Positions 26,251-33,686 of a DNA stretch of 64,000 nt are shown here, piece by piece. The stretch is from Pseudoalteromonas undina (GTDB taxonomy: Bacteria; Pseudomonadota; Gammaproteobacteria; Enterobacterales; Alteromonadaceae). The translations under genes were made by a program, and so were the position numbers. The notes beneath the pieces were generated by a model that had not been told where the DNA came from, made no database searches, and saw only the letters and a program-made list of their open reading frames with translations. Each line of letters begins with the position of its first letter. Positions within the stretch are counted from its first letter, which is position 1. The stretch spans positions 558,001 through 622,000 of the forward strand of contig NZ_AHCF03000004.1 in assembly GCF_000238275.3 (NCBI RefSeq), in the 5' to 3' direction.

Positions 26251-27330
26251 CTACTTCTCAAGCGCTAACAGTAAATTCTCTATAGTAAATTCATGCCAGT
26301 CAGCGCGTGTTTTACTAAATTGCATAAAGTCTATTTCAGCTAGTCCTGTTTTATTTATCGCGTTGTATAACGGGATGTTCGCAGCGTTAAGCGGATAAAA
26401 AATATCAGCTGGACGATGAAGCAAGGGGCTATGTTTTGGTTGAGTATGGTTGTCGAACAAATTAACTAGGGCATAAGCGCCTAACAACACATGGCCTCCA
26501 ATAGATACATCAAGCTCTGAACCATTATTAGGTGGAGCCTCCCAGTTAATACCACCCACAATAACTTGCGATTGCTTGTTTAGTTGCTTTAATGCCCTTT
26601 TTGCGCCAAACGCAATGGCGTCATTCGCACACCATATAATGTTAATTTCTGGGGCTTGCTGCATATACGCTAAGGTTTTTCTAAAACCTTCTTGCTCAGA
26701 CCAATTGGCAACCTCTTTAGCGATTAACGTAACTTGCGGTGTTTGCGTTAAAAAGTCCATTAACCCTTGGGTACGCATAATAGAAGCAGGCGTTGCATAA
26801 TCGCCTAATAACGCTAGGGTATGTGCTTGTGTTGTTGTTTTTTTAGAAAACGTATTATAAAGCTCTTGCATTAATAATCTGCCTGCAACGCGATTATTTG
26901 GGGTAATACTACCGACTATATTAGTGCCATTTTTGCGTAACTTATCAACTGACGCAGGCGAGGGGCGATTTAATAAAAAGTAAATAGGGACATGTTTACT
27001 GTCTATTTTAGAGAGGTACTTACTGGTAACATTTTTTTCGTTTACGAGGATCAGATAATCGGGCTTATCATTTATAGCCTGCTGAATAAGCTCTTTCATT
27101 AAAATATGATTTCGGTTTGCGTATTTTATCGTTAATGTAACATCTAAATCAGTGGCTGCATTTTGCATGATTTTAGAAACATCAAACCAAAAGTTTCCGG
27201 TGCTGTTCTGTGCATTTTCAGTGTTAGAAAAACCAGGGTTAATAAATATGACTTCTAGGGCATAAGCACTATAACTACCCAACAGAAGGCAGGTAAACGT
27301 TAGCAGGCGGTATAATTTAAACAAGGACAT
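26251..27330 (-). CDS. periplasmic sugar-binding protein (Peripla_BP_4 / LacI-like fold)
   Basis: This 359-residue protein has a signal peptide (MSLFKLYRLLTFTCLLLGSYSAYA) and a type-1 periplasmic binding fold. Recognisable pieces are EVIFINPGFSNTENAQNSTGNFWFD, the hinge DYLILVNEKNV, ALLGDYATPASIMRTQGLMDFL, and the second lobe IIWCANDAIAFGAKRALKQL with VGGINWEAPP. Family members bind sugars or autoinducers in the periplasm. No ABC permease, ATPase or LuxQ-like kinase is adjacent, so it is an orphan binding protein, possibly feeding a sensor encoded elsewhere. The ATG at 27330 directly precedes the signal peptide; an in-frame ATG at 27393 is rejected. Confidence 0.78.
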   Translation of the reverse strand: MSLFKLYRLLTFTCLLLGSYSAYALEVIFINPGFSNTENAQNSTGNFWFDVSKIMQNAATDLDVTLTIKYANRNHILMKELIQQAINDKPDYLILVNEKNVTSKYLSKIDSKHVPIYFLLNRPSPASVDKLRKNGTNIVGSITPNNRVAGRLLMQELYNTFSKKTTTQAHTLALLGDYATPASIMRTQGLMDFLTQTPQVTLIAKEVANWSEQEGFRKTLAYMQQAPEINIIWCANDAIAFGAKRALKQLNKQSQVIVGGINWEAPPNNGSELDVSIGGHVLLGAYALVNLFDNHTQPKHSPLLHRPADIFYPLNAANIPLYNAINKTGLAEIDFMQFSKTRADWHEFTIENLLLALEK

Positions 27331-27383
27331 ACATTTCTCTATAAACTTTTCAAAGCTCAATTTTATCCTTGCTAAAGTGCTCC

Positions 27384-27414
27384 TTGGTGACATCTAGGCG
27401 TTATGCTATATAAT
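27384..27414 (+). promoter_or_regulatory. putative sigma-70 promoter of the cytochrome b562 gene
   Basis: A perfect TATAAT lies at 27409-27414, with TTGGTG at 27384-27389 (19-base spacing), 50 bases before the ATG. Confidence 0.45.
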
Positions 27415-27464
27415 ACCCCACTAAGTTTAGCATGTATGCAGCAATTATTTTTTAGGATGTATTA

Positions 27465-27854
27465 ATGAAAGCAGTTTTGTTGTTAATGGTATTAATATTT
27501 AGCCAAACAGTTGCCGCTAATGAAATGAGCGACTTAGAAAAGACCATGAAAAACATTGGGCTTGCTTATAAACAAAGTGTTGAAGCAACCCAGTTAGCAG
27601 AATTTAATGGCGCTATCGATGAGTTTATTGAATTGATAGAGCAAAGTAAGCAAGCCAAATTTTATAAAGAAGCCGAAAAGTCGGTGCAGGGGCTAGATAA
27701 GGTACTTACTCAAGCTCAGTTAGCCAAAAAAGCAGCGAACGAGCAGGGGCTTGAGGCGGCAAAAAAACCACTTAAAGCAATTGATAATTTACGCAAAAAA
27801 TATCACAAATTACATGAGCCTCCAGGCTTTTTTGAATTATTGTTTGGAAAATAA
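27465..27854 (+). CDS. cytochrome b562-family protein
   Basis: This 129-residue periplasmic four-helix-bundle protein has a signal peptide ending about residue 19 (LLLMVLIFSQTVAAN). Its N-terminal helix contains SDLEKTMKNIG, with Met28 in the place of the axial Met of cytochrome b562. The C-terminal helix contains LRKKYHKLHE, with His114 where the axial His stands. Both heme ligands therefore appear conserved, so non-covalent heme b binding is plausible. The physiological role of cytochrome b562 is electron carriage of uncertain purpose. It is followed 9 bases later by the OsmC-like gene, probably as one operon. Confidence 0.8.
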   Translation: MKAVLLLMVLIFSQTVAANEMSDLEKTMKNIGLAYKQSVEATQLAEFNGAIDEFIELIEQSKQAKFYKEAEKSVQGLDKVLTQAQLAKKAANEQGLEAAKKPLKAIDNLRKKYHKLHEPPGFFELLFGK

Positions 27855-27863
27855 GGATTAGTA

Positions 27864-28250
27864 ATGGAAATTTCGGTTTCAATGTTAGACGGTCAAAAAT
27901 TAAGTGCTAAGTTTGGTGAGCATGAAGTTATAAGCGATCAAAGCATAAACGCTGGTGGTGATGCAGAACATCCAGAACCGTTTGACTATTTTTTAGTAAG
28001 CATGGTGTTGTGTGCTGGTTTTTATGCGCGTAAATTTTGTCAGCAAAGAGAGATCTCGACCGAGGGGATGACACTGACACAAAATAACGAAAATGTAGAT
28101 GAAAACGGTCAGAAGCTTTTTTCAATCGAAATTGGCTTGCCAGAAGGTTTCCCAGATAAATATAAAAAAGCGCTGATTGCTGCGGTGAATACATGTACCG
28201 TGAAAAAGGTTATTCAAGCAGTGCCTGAGTTTTCTGTTGTAGTTAAATAA
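27864..28250 (+). CDS. OsmC-like peroxiredoxin family protein
   Basis: This 128-residue protein has the OsmC/Ohr fold. DAEHPEPFDYFLVSMVLCAGFYARKFC carries Cys50 at the start of the central helix, and AAVNTCTVKKVI supplies the second conserved Cys near residue 110, the pair used for hydroperoxide reduction. The normal GxNPEELL entry is replaced by AEHPEPFDYF, as in the YhfA-like subgroup, whose substrate is uncertain. Length is normal. It is co-oriented with cytochrome b562 and ends at a bidirectional terminator. Confidence 0.8.
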   Translation: MEISVSMLDGQKLSAKFGEHEVISDQSINAGGDAEHPEPFDYFLVSMVLCAGFYARKFCQQREISTEGMTLTQNNENVDENGQKLFSIEIGLPEGFPDKYKKALIAAVNTCTVKKVIQAVPEFSVVVK

Positions 28251-28262
28251 ACAGACCCTAAT

Positions 28263-28296
28263 AATAATGCCGAGTATAAACTCGGCATTATTTTAT
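28263..28296. terminator. bidirectional terminator
   Basis: The perfect stem AATAATGCCGAGT / ACTCGGCATTATT has T-rich and A-rich flanks. It sits between the convergent OsmC-like and L36 genes and can serve both. Confidence 0.85.
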
Positions 28297-28300
28297 CTTG

Positions 28301-28435
28301 CTACTTTTTCTTCATACCCTGCACAGCTTTAAATCTAGGGTTATCTTTACATATCACGAATACTCGCCCTTTGCGCTTTACAATTTGACAACCTGGTCGT
28401 TGTTTTGCACTTTTTAATGAACTTAAAACTTTCAT
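28301..28435 (-). CDS. ykgO: 50S ribosomal protein L36, zinc-independent type B
   Basis: This short protein of 44 residues reads [20 protein letters not shown], then [20 protein letters not shown] and MKKK. The zinc ribbon of ordinary L36 (three Cys and one His) is broken: the first Cys is missing and the His is Phe in PRFKAVQG, which defines the C-minus paralogue made under zinc starvation. Its start overlaps the end of the L31 gene by 4 bases, so the pair is translationally coupled. The paralogue replaces zinc-bearing L36 and releases its zinc. This is an established role of the family, and the Zur-like box upstream fits. Confidence 0.95.
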   Translation of the reverse strand: MKVLSSLKSAKQRPGCQIVKRKGRVFVICKDNPRFKAVQGMKKK

Positions 28436-28698
28436 TTGCTTTCCTTTTTAGCTGTAGAGAGGTTTTTAAACCGACGATTAAATTGCGCAACGCGTCCATC
28501 AGTAGCGAGCGTTTTTTGTTTGCCTGTATAAAATGGATGTGAGTCACTTGAGACATCAATAGGAACATAAGGGTATGTTTTACCCTCAATTTCTATAGTG
28601 CGATTGGTTTTAATGGTTGAACCAATAATAAAGTAAGAATCAGCTGCAGTATCATGAAAAGCAACCACATGGTAATCAGGGTGAATATTGGGCTTCAT
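28432..28698 (-). CDS. rpmE2: 50S ribosomal protein L31, zinc-independent type B
   Basis: This 88-residue protein begins [20 protein letters not shown] and contains the L31 signature [25 protein letters not shown]. The CxxC zinc motif of ordinary L31 is absent, so it is the C-minus type B form (YkgM) that substitutes under zinc limitation. The length matches type B L31 (about 85-90). It is the first gene of a two-gene operon with the type B L36, and is likely repressed by Zur through the upstream palindrome. Confidence 0.96.
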   Translation of the reverse strand: MKPNIHPDYHVVAFHDTAADSYFIIGSTIKTNRTIEIEGKTYPYVPIDVSSDSHPFYTGKQKTLATDGRVAQFNRRFKNLSTAKKESK

Positions 28699-28713
28699 AA
28701 AATGTCTTTAGTG

Positions 28714-28734
28714 TTATGTGATAGTATATCATTT
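28714..28734. promoter_or_regulatory. Zur box: candidate Zur operator for rpmE2-ykgO
   Basis: On the minus strand this 21-base site reads AAATGATATACTATCACAT followed by AA, close to the gammaproteobacterial Zur palindrome (AAATGTTATAnTATAACATTT), with two mismatches in the inner 19 bases. The central TGATA-tac-TATCA is a perfect repeat. It ends 15 bases before the L31 start. Confidence 0.6.
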
Positions 28735-28930
28735 AATTTAACGTATTTATTTTCCCTTTGCAAATCATTTTAAATAGCCTTAAACGCAGTGTAATTGCTT
28801 TGTATTTGCACAAAATAGTCAAAAAATAAGCACTTAGATCAAAAGTACTGGCTATTAGTATTTAGGCTGCTATAACTAGACTCAGCGAACAAAATAATAA
28901 GAATTTAATAACGTTAATAGAGGTAGTTTT

Positions 28931-29200
28931 ATGAGTGACGCTCAGGCACAACAAGACCAAATCGACCAAGGAGTCATGGATACTCTCAGAGAGCGTGACC
29001 ACAGTATATTGGCTAAACAAGTTGATTCGTTAGGGTGTTCTCATAACGACATCATTGAATTACTTGCTCATTATTTAGCATTAAGCGAACAAGAAGATGA
29101 TGAATTATTTGACGATTGGTTTGACGCGCTTTCAAAAGAACAACACACCGTATTAAAAGTATTTGAAGTTTATCGTGGGCAGTACGAGCACCAGAACTAA
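28931..29200 (+). CDS. hypothetical acidic small protein
   Basis: This 89-residue protein is strongly acidic (LSEQEDDELFDDWFDAL) and predicted helical, without signal peptide or membrane segment. I do not recognise a family. AGAGGTAG precedes the ATG, and about 230 bases of upstream sequence are shared with the divergent L31 gene, so it has its own promoter. The single conserved-looking motif is GCSHNDIIELLAHYLAL, reminiscent of a short helix-turn-helix but too weak to call. Confidence 0.65.
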   Translation: MSDAQAQQDQIDQGVMDTLRERDHSILAKQVDSLGCSHNDIIELLAHYLALSEQEDDELFDDWFDALSKEQHTVLKVFEVYRGQYEHQN

Positions 29201-29466
29201 TCCGTTTGGTTGTAATAGCCATTTTATTTAAGATGATGCCGGCTAATTTAATGTTAACAAAAGTGTGTGTTTTTATCCCTAAGCAAAATAAATAATCACA
29301 CTTTTTAATACAATAGTATGTACTTTTTCTCTTGATGATTTTTCATCTAACTAATTGATGTATAAAGCTTTGCAATGAGTTAAACTTATTTATATAAACA
29401 GTAGCCCTCACTATGTTTAATAAATATACTACTTTTATTGGGTGAACAAAGAAAAGGATCATTCTA

Positions 29467-30273
29467 ATGCCGCACTTAAATGAAATACGCAAAAGAAACA
29501 ACGTCAAAATAATTGGCAAGGGTGATAAAACCTTGGTTTTGGCTCACGGATTTGGTTGTGACCAAAATATGTGGCGGTTTGTTACTCCAGTGCTTGAGCA
29601 ACATTTTACTTTAGTGCTGTTTGATTATGTAGGCTCTGGTAAGTCTGATATTTCTCAATACAACAAAAAGCGTTATTCGACCCTTGATGGCTATGCCAAA
29701 GATGTACTTGAGATATGTGGCGCACTTGCTCTAAGCGATGTGACTTTTATAGGTCACTCTGTTAGCGCAACAATTGGGGCGCTTGCCGCCATTGAGCAGC
29801 CAGAGTTATTTACTCAGCTTGTTATGGTTTGTCCTTCACCGTGCTTTTTAAATTTACCCCCTGATTATTTTGGCGGGTTTGAAAAACAAGACTTGCATGA
29901 GCTACTTAACCTGATGGATAAAAATTACATTGGCTGGGCCAATTATTTAGCACCTTTAGTTATGGGTAGTTCTCACCCTGATGAATTTATAGCCGAGTTA
30001 TCGGGGAGCTTTTGTTCAACCGATCCACTGATTGCAAAAACCTTTGCAGAAGCCACTTTTTTATCTGATTATCGCGCGACGCTTAAACATATAAAACAGC
30101 CGTCATTAGTTTTACAAAGTGAACATGATGCTTTAGCCGCGCCATCTGTAGGCGAATTTGTCGCAAATGAAATACCTAACGCTACGCTCCAAGTTATAAG
30201 CGCACATGGTCATTGTATTCATATGACTCACCCAGAAACAGTCGGCCGTTCGATTATTGACTTTGTGAGTTAA
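29467..30273 (+). CDS. RsbQ-like alpha/beta hydrolase
   Basis: This 268-residue alpha/beta hydrolase belongs to the RsbQ/KAI2/D14 branch. The oxyanion region is AHGFGCDQNMWRFV, the nucleophile is Ser98 in GHSVSA, Asp221 sits in SEHDALA and His249 in HGHCIHM, matching the positions of the RsbQ triad. RsbQ-type enzymes act on a small hydrophobic molecule and pass a signal to a partner PAS domain. The next gene, 5 bases away, encodes a PAS-GGDEF protein, so the same logic may hold here with cyclic di-GMP as output. It is cytosolic. The ligand is unknown. Confidence 0.88.
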   Translation: MPHLNEIRKRNNVKIIGKGDKTLVLAHGFGCDQNMWRFVTPVLEQHFTLVLFDYVGSGKSDISQYNKKRYSTLDGYAKDVLEICGALALSDVTFIGHSVSATIGALAAIEQPELFTQLVMVCPSPCFLNLPPDYFGGFEKQDLHELLNLMDKNYIGWANYLAPLVMGSSHPDEFIAELSGSFCSTDPLIAKTFAEATFLSDYRATLKHIKQPSLVLQSEHDALAAPSVGEFVANEIPNATLQVISAHGHCIHMTHPETVGRSIIDFVS

Positions 30274-30278
30274 CCTTA

Positions 30279-31187
30279 ATGCCACTGCATCAATTAGATG
30301 ATAATAGAGTTACAGATTACTCTGCTGATTACTTTTTAAGTGGCGCATTGGTGACCAATGCGGATAACGTAATTGTTTATGTAAATACTTATTTTAAAAA
30401 GGAACTACACTGGCATTGCAATGAACTTATTGGCAAGTATATTGACAAAATCCTAACTAAATCTTCAAAAATATTTTTACAAAGTTATGTGCTTCCTACC
30501 TTAATACACGAAAAAAAATGCCAAGAAATGCAGTTAATTATGCTCAGTGCTCAGGGGGAGCGAATGGCGGTTACCGTTAATGCTCAGCTTGACGAAAAGG
30601 GGTTTATATACTGGAGCTTTTTTAATGCTACGCAGCGAGATAAACTCTACGATGAGTTGATAAAAACACGGGAAAAGCTAGAAGCACAAACTGAGCGCTT
30701 GCAATCTTTAGCGTCTACCGATGAGCTAACATCGCTATTAAACAGGCGTGAAATGGATTACCGCAGTGTTTTATTACTCGAACAAGCAAAAAGAACACAC
30801 CGCTCAGTTGCACTATTAGTGATTGATATTGATGATTTTAAACAGATCAACGATACATATGGTCATTTAGAGGGCGATAGGGTGCTAAAAGAACTAGGCC
30901 AATGTCTTAAAAAAATAAGCAGACAAACTGATTTAGTTGCACGCTATGGTGGGGAAGAGTTTTTAATTATGCTGCCCGACACCCATAGTGCAGATACCTT
31001 AATATTTTGCCAAAGACTACACCAATTAATTGCTGAAATAAAAGTGGGCAGTGAAGGGCTAACAGTCAGTGTAGGTGCATGTATGAGTGATAGTAACAGC
31101 ACGTTTACAGAGCTGTTTAAGCATGCTGATAACGCTGTTTATCAGGCTAAGGCAAACGGCAAAAACACCACTTACATGCATTCTTAA
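30279..31187 (+). CDS. PAS-GGDEF diguanylate cyclase
   Basis: This 302-residue protein has an N-terminal PAS domain (residues about 12-125; LVTNADNVIVYVNTYFKKEL, then GFIYWSFFNATQRDKLYDEL), a short coiled coil (EKLEAQTERLQSLA) and a GGDEF domain. ARYGGEEF (near residue 223) and DIDDFKQINDTYGH are intact, so it should synthesise cyclic di-GMP. An I-site RQTD precedes the active loop, so product inhibition is expected, unlike the other cyclase in this window. It has no membrane segments. Coupled to the RsbQ-like hydrolase gene 5 bases upstream, it is the likely receptor of that enzyme's signal. Confidence 0.9.
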   Translation: MPLHQLDDNRVTDYSADYFLSGALVTNADNVIVYVNTYFKKELHWHCNELIGKYIDKILTKSSKIFLQSYVLPTLIHEKKCQEMQLIMLSAQGERMAVTVNAQLDEKGFIYWSFFNATQRDKLYDELIKTREKLEAQTERLQSLASTDELTSLLNRREMDYRSVLLLEQAKRTHRSVALLVIDIDDFKQINDTYGHLEGDRVLKELGQCLKKISRQTDLVARYGGEEFLIMLPDTHSADTLIFCQRLHQLIAEIKVGSEGLTVSVGACMSDSNSTFTELFKHADNAVYQAKANGKNTTYMHS

Positions 31188-31197
31188 TTCATGTTAC

Positions 31198-31465
31198 TAG
31201 GGTCTGTTGACCTTTGCGTATTAAAATTTGTTCAAACTAGGAGCGGTTTAATCGCGACGCGAGATTTGTAACCTAGTGGGCTAAGTAAAAACCGAGCAAC
31301 AAAGAGTAAATTGCCCCTAGGCAGAACCCTTCGGGCAGCCCCTGTTTGGCATTGATGCTGCGTTATCGCTTATTTATGGGGAATAACCACACTACATAGG
31401 CTCTGCCTTGCCTAAATACCAAACAGACTGCTGCAAATATAACCTTGAAAGGTCAACAGACCCTA
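31198..31465. mobile_element. MITE-like element with 18-bp terminal inverted repeats
   Basis: The ends TAGGGTCTGTTGACCTTT and its exact reverse complement AAAGGTCAACAGACCCTA bound a 268-base segment. Imperfect pairing continues inward, with a shared ATTTG at matching distance from both ends. There is no transposase, so it would be non-autonomous; the terminal TA could be a target duplication. It lies between the GGDEF gene and the YdjM-like gene. The interior has no convincing gene. Confidence 0.65.
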
Positions 31466-31529
31466 TTCAAGTGATTAAGCAACAATGTTGTTTGGCTCTT
31501 TTTACAGGCAGTGCTTGCTTAACCCTTAA

Positions 31530-32570
31530 TTATGGCAACGAGCAGTTATTTTTAGCCAATGGAGATGCCAGCGAGACTTCAGGTTGCCAAATTCGCTGCC
31601 AAATATTACCGGCATTACTAAAACTAGGGCGCTGAGAGAGTCGCTCAAAACTACCCACTTTAATACCCGAGTCAGCTTGCTCACCTACCACAAAGTTAAA
31701 TACATATTGGCATTCCATACCCATTCTTAAATCTGACAAAATCACGTTATCGGTTTGCTGGCGAATAGAATAAAACCCTTTTGTAAACCATTGTAGCCTT
31801 TGTATGCCCCATTGGTTGTCAATAGGCTTAATTAAAGACGGTGTTGTATTGTAGGCATTTAAGGTTACATCACTGGGCGAGTCAAACACGGAGGCGTAAC
31901 CCTCGTAGTAGTGACCGTCAGACATCACTACTACACGCCAAAGTAAAGTAGTGAGCGGGGCAGGCGTACTAATATAGCCGGTTGCGTCAATATCGCGATT
32001 GTTCAGTGCTGTTTTTACCTTGTCGTCAATATTGAGTTTAAACACAAAGGCAAGGCATAAATACGCTGTGCTTAGGCTAAGTGTAATTGCATTGATTTTA
32101 TAGGCTTTACTTGTGCTTATTTTAGGTAATAAAGTAAAAGCTAAACCAATTAATAACGGTAAGGTGTAAAGGGGGTCAATAATAAACATGCTGGATACCC
32201 CAAAAGGGTATTCACTTAAGGGCCACATTAGCTGAGTACCATAAACGGTGAGTGAATCTAATAAAGCATGTGTTGATAAGCACAAAAAAACTAACCAAAA
32301 CCAACGAGCTTTATAAGCCTGCATGCCTGTGTGTATTTTTAATATTAGCCACACAATCAGCGGGCTTATTAATAAATGCACAAATAAAGAATGGCTAAAA
32401 CCGCGATGATAGGTAAATGCCTCTACACTGCCGCCATAGGGTAAAAATACATCTAGATCGGGTAAAGTGCCTAAAATAGCGCCCCACGCAACGGCTTTTC
32501 TACCTACTTTATTGCCTAGTACCGCGTAGCCTACGGCACTGCCTAATGCGACTTGTGTTAAAGAATCCAT
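31530..32570 (-). CDS. YdjM-like membrane-bound metal-dependent hydrolase (DUF457)
   Basis: This 346-residue protein begins MDSLTQVALGSAVGYAVLGN, typical of the YdjM/YbcI (DUF457) family. The first half carries conserved metal-site candidates: GTLPDLDVF, HRGFSHSLFVH and STHALLDSLTVYGT. About four to five membrane segments fall within residues 60-220, and residues about 230-346 form a soluble C-terminal extension. The family is named for a presumed metallohydrolase activity at the membrane; the substrate is unknown. E. coli ydjM is LexA-regulated, but I find no SOS box here. Confidence 0.82.
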   Translation of the reverse strand: MDSLTQVALGSAVGYAVLGNKVGRKAVAWGAILGTLPDLDVFLPYGGSVEAFTYHRGFSHSLFVHLLISPLIVWLILKIHTGMQAYKARWFWLVFLCLSTHALLDSLTVYGTQLMWPLSEYPFGVSSMFIIDPLYTLPLLIGLAFTLLPKISTSKAYKINAITLSLSTAYLCLAFVFKLNIDDKVKTALNNRDIDATGYISTPAPLTTLLWRVVVMSDGHYYEGYASVFDSPSDVTLNAYNTTPSLIKPIDNQWGIQRLQWFTKGFYSIRQQTDNVILSDLRMGMECQYVFNFVVGEQADSGIKVGSFERLSQRPSFSNAGNIWQRIWQPEVSLASPLAKNNCSLP

Positions 32571-32683
32571 ACTACCTCATCCAAATAATGCAACTGCAGT
32601 GTTTATACTCAGCTTAATCTTAAAACCGTCAATAATGTAAATTATTTCATTAAGTTGCTCTTTAAACTCAATTTAAAAGCGAT

Positions 32684-33583
32684 TTATAAACTTAGTCGCG
32701 GTTGTATAAAATCTAAAAATGCAACGATACGGGAAGAAACCGCCCCATTTTTGTAATAAACGCCATAAATAGATTCTCGATTATTTGGGCTACTCACGCT
32801 GTGGGGTAAAACTTCTATTAATCGTTTTTTGGCTAAATCTTCTGCAATCATAAATTGTGAGAGAAGTGCTATGCCTTGATCAGCAATACATAAATGCCTA
32901 ATGGTTTCGCCGCTGCTAGCCCTTAAATCAAAGTGCAGTGATTGCTCATGCTTCAAGGGCCATTGATTAAGAGTATTGGGCTCACTGAAGCCAATTAGGT
33001 TATGGTTTTTAAGATCTAAAACTTGCTGTAACGGTGGCGCATTTTTTAAATAATCAGCGCTTGCGACCAATTTTAATTTACTTTGGCCTAATTTTCTCGC
33101 ATGCAGGTTTGAATCTTTTAAGTCTCCAATGCGAATAGCTAAATCTGTTTTGCGCTCAAGTAAATCAATAATATTGTCGTGTGAGGTAATATCGAGCGTG
33201 ATTTGCTGGTATTGCTTTTTAAATTCATTAACTAGTGGCGCTAGTTGATGTAAAACAAAAGGGCTTGCTGCATCTATACGCAAGTGCCCGCTAGGTGCTT
33301 GCTTAAGTAGCTTTATTGTTTCTTCCCCTAAGAGCAGCGTGTTTAAAGCCTTTCGCGCATATTCTATGTATATATGCCCTTCCTCGGTCAGTTCTAAGCG
33401 CCGAGTTGTTCTGTTTAGTAATGTGCAGTTTAGCCTGTTTTCGAGGCGAGATAGCGCTCTTGAAACCTTAGCTACATTTAAATCAAGTAAACTAGCCGCA
33501 CCGGAAAAACTGCCACAATCAACAATGGTAATAAACATTTCTAGATCTTCAGTTTTAGCTTGAACAGGCATAAATTCACTCAT
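32684..33583 (-). CDS. LysR-family regulator divergent from MFS exporter
   Basis: This 299-residue LysR-type regulator has its helix-turn-helix at about residues 15-70 (DCGSFSGAASLLDLNVAKVSRAL, LENRLNCTLLNRTTRRLELT) and an effector-binding domain after about residue 95. It is transcribed away from an MFS exporter gene, with 103 bases between starts containing a clear inverted repeat. Control of that exporter is the natural inference. ATG 33583 is used; a second ATG four codons in is possible. Confidence 0.9.
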   Translation of the reverse strand: MSEFMPVQAKTEDLEMFITIVDCGSFSGAASLLDLNVAKVSRALSRLENRLNCTLLNRTTRRLELTEEGHIYIEYARKALNTLLLGEETIKLLKQAPSGHLRIDAASPFVLHQLAPLVNEFKKQYQQITLDITSHDNIIDLLERKTDLAIRIGDLKDSNLHARKLGQSKLKLVASADYLKNAPPLQQVLDLKNHNLIGFSEPNTLNQWPLKHEQSLHFDLRASSGETIRHLCIADQGIALLSQFMIAEDLAKKRLIEVLPHSVSSPNNRESIYGVYYKNGAVSSRIVAFLDFIQPRLSL

Positions 33584-33591
33584 TTATATTT

Positions 33592-33615
33592 GCAAAATAA
33601 ACAAAAGTATTTTGC
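33592..33615. promoter_or_regulatory. candidate LysR operator (GCAAAAT inverted repeat)
   Basis: GCAAAAT - 10 bases - ATTTTGC is a perfect 7-bp inverted repeat just upstream of the LysR start. A further TTTATTGCAAA copy lies about 20 bases downstream, towards the MFS gene. Confidence 0.45.
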
Positions 33616-33686
33616 CATTTATGCTATTTATTGCAAAGGAGTTTTTACACACACTATGCATCTATATTAAAAATGAGGATGTATTT

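Noticed and set aside
26251..27330. binding component of an ABC transporter in the glucosylglycerate operon
   Set aside because: It is on the opposite strand and no permease or ATPase gene is present.
31408..31635. 75-codon open frame on the + strand
   Set aside because: It lies across the right end of the MITE-like element and runs antisense into the YdjM-like gene; it has no ribosome site and no protein-like composition.
32571..32683. LexA/SOS box upstream of the YdjM-like gene
   Set aside because: The only CTG...CAG pair has 13 bases between the triplets instead of 10.
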